NCBI GenBank assembly: GCA_964058845.1
Contig: CAXKVR010000099.1
Coordinates: 237,225-301,224, forward strand
DNA from: Carex sylvatica
Lineage: Eukaryota > Streptophyta > Magnoliopsida > Poales > Cyperaceae
Direction: 5' to 3'
DNA length: 64,000 nt
In this document: positions 57,199 to 64,000 of the stretch, piece after piece
Layout of the letters: every line of letters begins with the position of its first letter
Numbering within the stretch: the first letter of the stretch is position 1
Translations under genes and position numbers: made by a program
Notes under the pieces: generated by a model
What the model was told of the DNA's origin: nothing
The model's input: only the letters and a program-made list of their open reading frames with translations
Databases searched by the model: none

Positions 57199-59279
57199 AT
57201 GGCTCATGTCTTGATCCTTCCCTACCCTAGCCAAGGCCACATCAACCCCATGTTGCAGTTTGCAATGGATCTGGCTTCCAAGGGTCCAAAGGTCACTTTA
57301 GTTACCACCTCATACATTGCCAACTCTATCAAAGCTCAAATTGGCAGCGTCTCCATTACCTCCATCTCCGATGGCTATGATGAAGGCGGTTTCCAATCAT
57401 CCCCGAACCTTGAAGCCTATCTTGATTCACTTGAGGTTGTTGGTTCAAAGACATTAGAAGAACTTATTGAAACTTACAATCGATCAACCGAGCCTTTTAC
57501 GTGCATGGTCTTTGATACATACGTACCATGGGGTGATAAAGTGGCTCAGTCTGTTGGACTACCTAGCATTGCCTTCTCGACACAATCTTGTGCTGTAAGT
57601 GCCATTTATCATCAGGTTAACAAAGGAATCCTTCATGTGCCGGAGCCGGGAATATTAGTAGAGAAGTTCGGGGTACCATCAATGGAACGTAAAGATTTTC
57701 CGTCTTTTGCATTTAAGGATGGATCATATCCGACTCTTGCTGCATTTGCTTTGAATCAATTCAACGGTACCAAAGATGACTGGGTTCTATTCAACTCTTT
57801 TGATGAATTGGAGTTAGAGGTAACAATCTGAATCGGTTCTATTCAACTCTTTTGTTTGCATGTAGAAATAGAACTCCTTTTTTTTATGTTCTTTGAGTTT
57901 TCAGTGTTGTATGTGTACCATCTGCAAATTCATGTTGTGACTAAGATTAGATCGAGAAGAGATAACAGTTATACAGAATATTTTTTGCCTAAGGGTCACT
58001 CTGCACCACGTACAAATACATCATTCCCGATGATCACATGTTTATTGTCCATAAATATGAACTCTGAATAAATTTAAAATTAATACAATTGGTTCTTCAA
58101 GGATCATATTTGAGTTTGTGCTTCATCTAACTAGGTTAACCAAGGGGCGCTGTAAGAGGTTCATGGATGATCCTGACATGGAAATGCATTGCACAATAAA
58201 AATCATTCCTCTTAGGTCAATTAGTAAATCCAACGAAAATAGAAAGGAATTTTATCACATGCAACATTCCTTTTTTACATTCGTCTGATAAGACAACATC
58301 AACAATTGTCTGGTTTTACCTTTGTGCATATCTCTTTACAAATCATAATAGATACATATATTGCAGATAGTATATGTGTTCAATGTAACACTTTCCATCC
58401 CAAGTTTGTTAAAATGAAAAAAAATCATGTGTTTCATTGGGTATATTTTATTATCAAATCTTAATTTAGTACTTGCACCTTCAATAAAATTCTCATTATA
58501 ATTAAATAAACTTTTCCAATTTGAAGCCAATGACGGTCCTGAAGGACTACTTTCATGCACGAGCCATTGGCCCGTGTGTGCCATTTCTACAAAGGGCCGA
58601 TGGGCGTGGCAATGCATACGGCATGAGCCTATTGAAATCGGAGGATGATACGTGCATGAAATGGCTCAATGGAAAGCCTGCTAACTCGGTTGTGTATGTC
58701 TCTTTCGGTAGTTTCGCTTCCTTATCAAACAAGCAAATGGAAGAACTAGCTGAAGGTCTCAAAGCCAGTAGAAAGTATTTCTTGTGGGTTGTGAGAACAG
58801 CTGAGCAGAAGACACTTCCAAAAGGTTTTGTCGAAAATCCAGGAGAGAACGGTCTCGTAGTGACGTGGAGTCCGCAACTGAAAGTGCTAGAAAATGAAGC
58901 AATTGGATGTTTCCTCACACACTGTGGCTGGAACTCGACATTAGAGGCAATAAGTTTTGGTGTGCCGATGTTGGCTATGCCGCAATGGACCGACCAACCG
59001 ACTAATGCAAAGTTCATAGAGGAGATGTGGGCTACTGGTGTTAGAGCTAAGGTCAGTGAAGAAGGGTTCGTACGAAGGGATGAGATTATGAGATGTGTTG
59101 AGGAGGTTATGGATGGAGAAAGAGGATGCCAGATTAGGGAGAATGCAGCAAAATGGAAAGAATTAGCAAAAGTTGCAGTTAGTGATGGTGGAAGCTCTGA
59201 CAAAACTCTTAATGAATTTGTAACTTATGTCAGTGAAATGGCTGAGAAGGTTCGAAAGCTTAAAAAGGTTTGTATTTAG
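57199..59279 (+). CDS. UDP-glycosyltransferase, UGT74-like (UGT-A)
   Basis: Family-1 glycosyltransferase moving glucose from UDP-glucose to a small acceptor in the cytosol. UGT74 relatives act on salicylate, auxins, thiohydroximates or terpenoids, so the acceptor cannot be read from sequence. Two exons, 57199-57819 and 58527-59279, are joined across a 707-bp intron (donor GAG/GTAACA, acceptor TTTGAAG), giving 457 residues, the usual length. The catalytic His is H14 in PYPSQGHINP and the Asp partner is D106 in VFDTYVPW. The PSPG donor-binding box is a full 44 residues at 321-364 (WSPQLKVLENEAIGC ... HCGWNST ... PQWTDQ), ending in the Gln linked to UDP-glucose preference. WSPQ replaces the commoner WCPQ. 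The leader up to ATG is near-identical to that of UGT-B. The acceptor choice is inferred, so residues around 206-212 are the least certain. Confidence 0.92.
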
Positions 59280-60900
59280 GTAATTAATTAAGGGGGTCCT
59301 AGATTTGCCTTCATGATTCTAGGGCATATGTTTTGGCTTTGAAATTTAGAATCTAAACTTATAATTAATTAGTTAATAACAACTGAAAAAACTTTGCATG
59401 TGGTGACTTGAAGTATGGTTAATTGCATGCTTGGGAATGTCATTTTTAATGTTAGATATCTATTAGTGGGAATTAAGTTGAATTTTCAGCGAATAATGCT
59501 TATTAGAAGTTTTTAAAAAGCTTTTGAATCAACAAGGCATGGGAGCTTTTTAAGGTTTATAAGGGTTTTGATTGTACTTTTATTCATAGAGAGAGAGAGT
59601 AGTATGATAGCAGCTAGTTTAGCAAAATTAGGAAGAGGAAATGGGTCGAACGTCTACTCGGGTTTTACTTTTCCTTTATTTTTGAAAACTTCTTTTATGG
59701 GTTCTGAGTAATTGTAATTGGGAGGAGTATGATATATGTTGTAATTTTGACTACGGGGTTGAAGTAAGCAAAAAAAAAAAATTAAGTTAATTAATTTTCT
59801 AGGCATTTCTGATGTCCATTATTAGACATATATATTCACTGATATAAAATTGTTAGAAAACAGAACAAATATTTAGGGAATTATTACCAATGTCATGCTC
59901 TTTTCAATATGGTTTTAATTTTCCTGTGTAATGCAGAAATGAGTAAATTACTATTTTACATAAAATACTAAGGGTAGGGAATTGAGGATGAAGACCTGGG
60001 ATTGGTGATGCATAAAATACAAAATAAGGTAGACTATTTGATCGGAGGGTTGACATTCAATATAAAATTTCATCTTTTAAATTTCAATCAATGCCGTTGG
60101 CGAATCAGAAAATATATTGAAGTGCTTAATATAAAACAATATATATATATATATATAATTATATATATATAGTATGGCTAATAATTTGCTGCTGACAGCA
60201 TTTCAGCAAACTACTGCCAGACCTTTTAGCTGTCGGATTTGATTTAGATTTGCTCTTGATGAACCAAAAATAATGGAGCGATGGGTGAAGAATAACTTCT
60301 GTCTATCTCCAGTCTCTCTAGAATCTTCCTAACCTCTCTATTTCGAATTCTCTCTTGCTGCTCGACCTGCTTGACTACTTTTCGCACAAATTTGGGTGCT
60401 GGTGCTCATCCGTTCCTGCTCGAGCCACTCGACTACCTCCCTCTCCATCAACGAGTTAGAAGAAATCTAGCTGTCACTCGAGCAGCTGGTTCCTGCTCTC
60501 TTCTCGCTGTGGTTCCTGCTCCACCTAGCTGGAGTTAGTTAGGTTTTGTCAGGGGCCTGAATTTTTTTATACCTGTACTTACTGACAAGTTTTATAAAAA
60601 TTTCTTATACTGCAAAGACTATTATTTATTGAAAAAAAAATCCTTGCCCAATTATGAGAATTATTAATGAAAAATTGAGGAAAAAGGTTATACCTAGTGA
60701 TTACCGATTGTCAATGAAAATTGATGCTCTGGACTACCGACCTCAAATTCAAATGTTTAGAAGACATAATATAAAATTGGAAGATTCAAGGACAAAGTAG
60801 GAAAAATTGACACTGACACAAACATGCTAGAACTCTATATATGTATATGTTATATCTGATCGATCTACTAAACCAATCCCAAAGCATATTAAAATATCCA
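59280..60900. other. UGT-A 3' flank and intergenic
   Basis: Likely 3' untranslated region, then AT-rich spacer with an AT microsatellite (60140-60171). A GC-richer stretch at 60280-60560 (CTGCTCGA, CTCGAGCAGCTGG, GTTCCTGCTC repeated) has no recognisable frame and may be transposon-derived. Confidence 0.5.
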
Positions 60901-60959
60901 ATGGTAAGTTAAGGAACTGATATTAATGTAATCTTACATTTTTTTTTTTTTAAAATTGT

Positions 60960-61884
60960 ACAGAATTGAGAATTGAGTAATGCAATAATCAAGATTTTAA
61001 TTTTTGGATCCATTCCTATCTGACTTTTTTAATACATGTTATTTCATGAATATCATAAAAATGTAATAAGAACAAATATAGGTTGTCCCCATCGAGAGAA
61101 TTTACAAATTATCAAGATTTTTAATTATTGGATCCATTCCTGTCTGACTTTTTTAATTCATGTTATTTTATGAACATCATAAAAATGAAATTAAAAAGAA
61201 CAAACATAATTTTTGGAGTTATGCTCACCAAATTAACTCTTTGGTAAGCACAACACACCTTATTAGCTTTGCTCATAAATTAACAAAGTTCATTTACTGT
61301 ATCTTCTCATTTATTTGTAATGTTCTACTAAATACTGAGTTTTTTTCTTCTAACTACTTGTATTAAGAAAATTAAATAGTAATCTTTTTTTAATAAACAG
61401 AAACATTATGTCTGAATCTAAACGCTACACAAGTTCAGAATATTATCGAAACTCATGATGCATATATATTTTTGTGTTCTTTAATTTAAATTCCGACAAC
61501 ACTTCTCAATGTATATTGCATGCATAGTTTTGTTATTTTATTTTATTTTTGAATAAAAGGCTAAAAAGCCCGTTTCATGTTAATGAAACAAAGTAGTTTT
61601 GTTATTATTTTAGAGAAAAAAAGATATTATTGTTGTACATTATAAAGGGAGACACAGATAAAGAAAAAAAAAAAAACTTTATTCGATCCGTGTTATTAAC
61701 ACATTGTTTAAGGGTAGTGGAAGAAAAGAATGAGAAGGAAATTTGAATAATCTTATTTGGCTGAATATTATAAAAAGATTAAATTAGTGTAGGATTTTGC
61801 CGATTTTTTTATTAATAGAAATAAAATAAATAAAATATAAAATATCGGAATACGATACTGATTTTGATTTTTGCCACAGCCCAT
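60960..61884. repeat. Second copy of the UGT upstream unit
   Basis: Collinear with 55440-56460: ATGCAAT(A)ATCAAGATTTTAA, GGATCCAT(T)CCT, ATTATGTCTGAAT(C/A)TAAAC, AAGTTCAGAATATT, GACAACACTTCTCAA, GCATGCATA. An extra local duplication repeats the AATCAAGATTTTAAT...GGATCCATTCCT part (60988-61060, 61110-61190). Confidence 0.8.
61538..61593 (-). mobile_element. Short 5'-truncated retroposon
   Basis: A 56-bp insert flanked by 13-bp repeats TAGTTTTGTTATT (61525-61537, 61594-61606). On the minus strand it ends in AAAATAAAATAAAATAA, like a LINE tail. The paralogous position near 56385-56395 is unoccupied. Confidence 0.72.
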
Positions 61885-63259
61885 CCCATGGGACGGGACA
61901 AATTATCCCGTCCACTAATCATCCATTAATGATTAACGGATTAAGCGAAAAAAAAATGAAACGGGAAGGAAAGACCCGTCCCGAAAAAAAAAAAAAAAAA
62001 AAAAAAAACCAAAAACTCGGACGGAAAAGAAAATCCCGTCCGAGAATTCAAAATTTTATATATTATATTATTATATTATATTATATTATATTATTATATT
62101 ATATTATTATATTATAATATATTATATTATATTATTATATCATATTATATTATATTATTATATTATATTATATTATTATATTATATAATTATATTATATT
62201 ATATTATTATATATATTATATTATATTATAATATATATTATATTATATTATTATATTATATTATATTACAATTTTATATATATTATTTTTTATTTTTATT
62301 TTTAATTATATTATTATATTATAAGAAGGGTTCCAATGCCTCGTGCCTTTCATACCTCATATGCTATATGTTTGTTTTTAAAGTCTAAATTGTCGATTCA
62401 AACCATTCAACGTGATATCCATACTAAAATATGATTACAGATGAAATTGTATATTTTTTGAATTTTTTTACTATTTTTTAAGATGGGTAGAAAATCACTG
62501 TTTTTTGAACAGTTTAAAAACATTGATTTTGTACTTATCTTAAAAAATAGTAAAAAAATTCAAAAAATATAAAATTTCATCTCTAATCATATTTTAGTAT
62601 GGATGTCACATTGAATAGTTTGAATCGACAATTTAGACTTTAAAAACGAACATATAGCATATGAGGTCTGTAAGGCACGAGGCTTCAATTAATTGATTTC
62701 AAGAAATTTTATTTGTTAAATATTCTAATACGGATTATTGTAATTAGTGTACTATGCATAACATGATTTAATCTGTAATACAGATTAATATTTCGTTTTC
62801 AATATTCTAACGATCGATCTGAACCGTTCAAAATTATTTTGCACCTTCTTATAATATAATAATATAATTAAAAATAAAAATAAAATATAATAATATCATA
62901 ATATAATATATATAAAATCGTAATATAATATAATAAAATATAATATAATAATAAAATATAATATAATATAATAATATAATAATATAATATAATAATATAA
63001 TATAATAATATAATATAATAATATAATATAATAATATAATATAATAATATAATAATATAATAATATAATATAATTATATAATATATAAAATTTTGAATTC
63101 TCGAACGGGATTTTCTTTTCCGTCCGATTTTTTTTTTTTTTTTTTTTTACTTTTCAGGATGGGTCTTTTCTTCCCATCCCATTTTTTTTTTCTCCGCTTA
63201 ATTCGTTAATGAATGATTAGTGGACGGGATAATTTGTTCTGTCCCATGAGACAGACTGT
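61885..63259. mobile_element. 1.4-kb foldback element between the UGT genes
   Basis: The 10-bp repeats CACAGCCCAT at 61875-61884 and 63260-63269 flank inverted arms sharing CATGGGAC(G/A)G(G/A)AC, AAATTATCCCGTCCACTAAT, AAAGACCC(G/A)TCC, a poly(A)/poly(T) tract and GAAAATCCCGT(C/T)CGAGAATTC. These are followed by about 250 bp of TTATA/TATAA repeats on each side. Arms total 400 bp or more. Two other palindromic elements lie in the middle. It has no transposase. The 10-bp duplication suggests a Mutator-type origin. Confidence 0.8.
62335..62700. mobile_element. Palindromic MITE, family C, nested
   Basis: Arms TGCCTCGTGCCTTTCATACC and, inverted, AGCCTCGTGCCTTACAGACC, then CTCATATGCTATATGTT, TAAATTGTCGATTCAAAC and TACTATTTTTTAAGATGG. 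Copies of the family C core are as at 20068-20455. A separate family E left arm fragment follows at 62745-62840. Confidence 0.78.
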
Positions 63260-63269
63260 CACAGCCCAT

Positions 63270-63780
63270 TCTACCTATACGGAGGATTTTGAGCCCCTCT
63301 TTAATTAAAAACAATAATGGAATACACAGTAATATCTAGTAAACCTAAAATTTTGTTTCTTTTCATCCATTTCTACCTTTTAATTACTTCTCTTTTTCTC
63401 CATTTTCATGAACCAACCAAGATATAAAAAGAGAAATAATAAATAATGAGTGAAATAATTACTGTTTCTTTATTTCCTATTTTATCTCCAAATAAATTAA
63501 AGTAAAACTCAGTTAAAAGATAACCATTACTCTCTACCCTATATATATATTTTTTTAAATATTTGCTGCCATTCTCTTCCTTCCGTTTTGTAAGTATCTC
63601 ACTCCTCTCTCTTTCAAATCCTTGACAGAGGCTGTCAAGTTGCTCTTCTCTCTCTCTCTCTTTTGAAATCTTGGCAGGCGCGGCTATATAAGTTGCCTCT
63701 CTCTCTCTCTCTTGGAAACCTTTCTCCCCTCTTACATTCAAAATCGGAAAGAACCAAAAAATATTCACAGATTTTGCAGG
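63270..63780 (+). promoter_or_regulatory. UGT-B promoter and leader
   Basis: Collinear with the UGT-A promoter (AACCAACCAAGATATAAAAA at 63411). It adds an expanded CT-repeat leader (CTCTCTCTCTCT at 63649-63662 and 63697-63712) just before the ATG. The foldback element ends about 520 bp upstream of the start codon. Confidence 0.6.
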
Positions 63781-64000
63781 ATGGCTCATGTCTTGATCCT
63801 TCCCTGGCCTAGCCAAGGCCACATCAACCCCATGTTGCAGTTTGCTAAGGATCTGGCTTCCAAGGGTCCAAAGGTCACTTTAGTTACCACCTCATACATT
63901 ACCAACTCTATTAAAGCTCAGATCGGCAATGTCTCCATTGCCTCCATCTCCGATGGCTATGATGAAGGCGGGCTGCAATCATCTCCAAACCTTTTGGCTT
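63781..64000 (+). CDS. UDP-glycosyltransferase, UGT74-like (UGT-B), cut by window end
   Basis: Start of a third UGT copy on the same strand, open to the window edge (73 codons). It begins MAHVLILPWPSQGHINPM, with the catalytic His at position 14 retained. Over these 73 residues it differs from UGT-A at seven positions (Y9W, M23K, A41T, S50N, T54A, F65L, E72L), so it is a recent tandem duplicate that looks intact so far. The leader TTCACAGATTTTGCAGG matches UGT-A. Only the opposite strand shows a long open frame here (63406-63822), which is spurious. Confidence 0.9.
   Translation, partial: MAHVLILPWPSQGHINPMLQFAKDLASKGPKVTLVTTSYITNSIKAQIGNVSIASISDGYDEGGLQSSPNLLA

Noticed and set aside
58553..59203. 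216-codon minus-strand open frame
   Set aside because: It is the antisense shadow of UGT-A exon 2, whose PSPG box is unmistakable.
60280..60560. GC-richer block as a coding exon
   Set aside because: No frame resembles a protein family, and the composition is explained by repeated CTGCTCGA/GTTCCTGCTC words.
63406..63822. 138-codon minus-strand open frame
   Set aside because: It overlaps the CT-repeat leader and start of UGT-B on the opposite strand; composition reflects that repeat.

Overview
This window is a nuclear segment of an angiosperm. It is AT-rich, genes are split by many GT-AG introns, and the recognisable proteins are plant families: a family-1 UDP-glycosyltransferase, a WVD2-like/TPX2 protein, a plant gamma-tubulin complex subunit and a domesticated Mutator transposase. 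I cannot name the species. The genes lack the high GC content typical of grasses. No CRISPR, rRNA or convincing tRNA is present.

Layout. 1-7.4 kb: intergenic, with MITEs, a CACTA end and an hAT element. 7.56-15.8 kb (-): 17-exon gene for gamma-tubulin complex component 5. 16-24.2 kb: dense transposon fossils, ending in a TIR element that carries a broken piece of an ABCB19-like transporter gene (probable Pack-MULE). 24.7-27.65 kb (+): 8-exon INDH/NUBPL-type P-loop NTPase, predicted to serve mitochondrial complex I assembly. 30.8-33.1 kb (+): intact single-exon MUSTANG-like domesticated MULE transposase, with a leader that is probably spliced. 33.4-35.7 kb: composite hAT/palindrome region. 36.0-40.2 kb (-): 8-exon, probably plastid, FAD-dependent amine-oxidase/renalase-like oxidoreductase. 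41.8-47.4 kb (-): WVD2-LIKE microtubule-binding protein, with a non-coding first exon. 47.6-50.4 kb: a MULE remnant nested inside a palindromic MITE. 51-53.5 kb: intergenic repeats. 53.6-64 kb (+): a tandem UGT74-type cluster of one pseudogene, one complete two-exon gene and the start of a third copy at the window edge.

The genes do not form one pathway. Two, GCP5 and the WVD2-like protein, both act on microtubules, but they lie 26 kb apart. The order MUSTANG - FAD oxidoreductase - WVD2-like resembles, from memory, the Arabidopsis interval At3g04605-At3g04650, so this may be an ancient syntenic block. The UGT cluster is a local tandem expansion with duplicated promoters.

The most interesting content is the transposon layer. 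Several elements have target-site duplications (TSDs) readable directly. Families recur across the window, and the duplicated UGT units act as natural filled-site/empty-site controls for two insertions. All exon structures were worked out by hand from splice consensus, reading phase and family similarity; no alignment program was run. I did not find a new multi-gene system.
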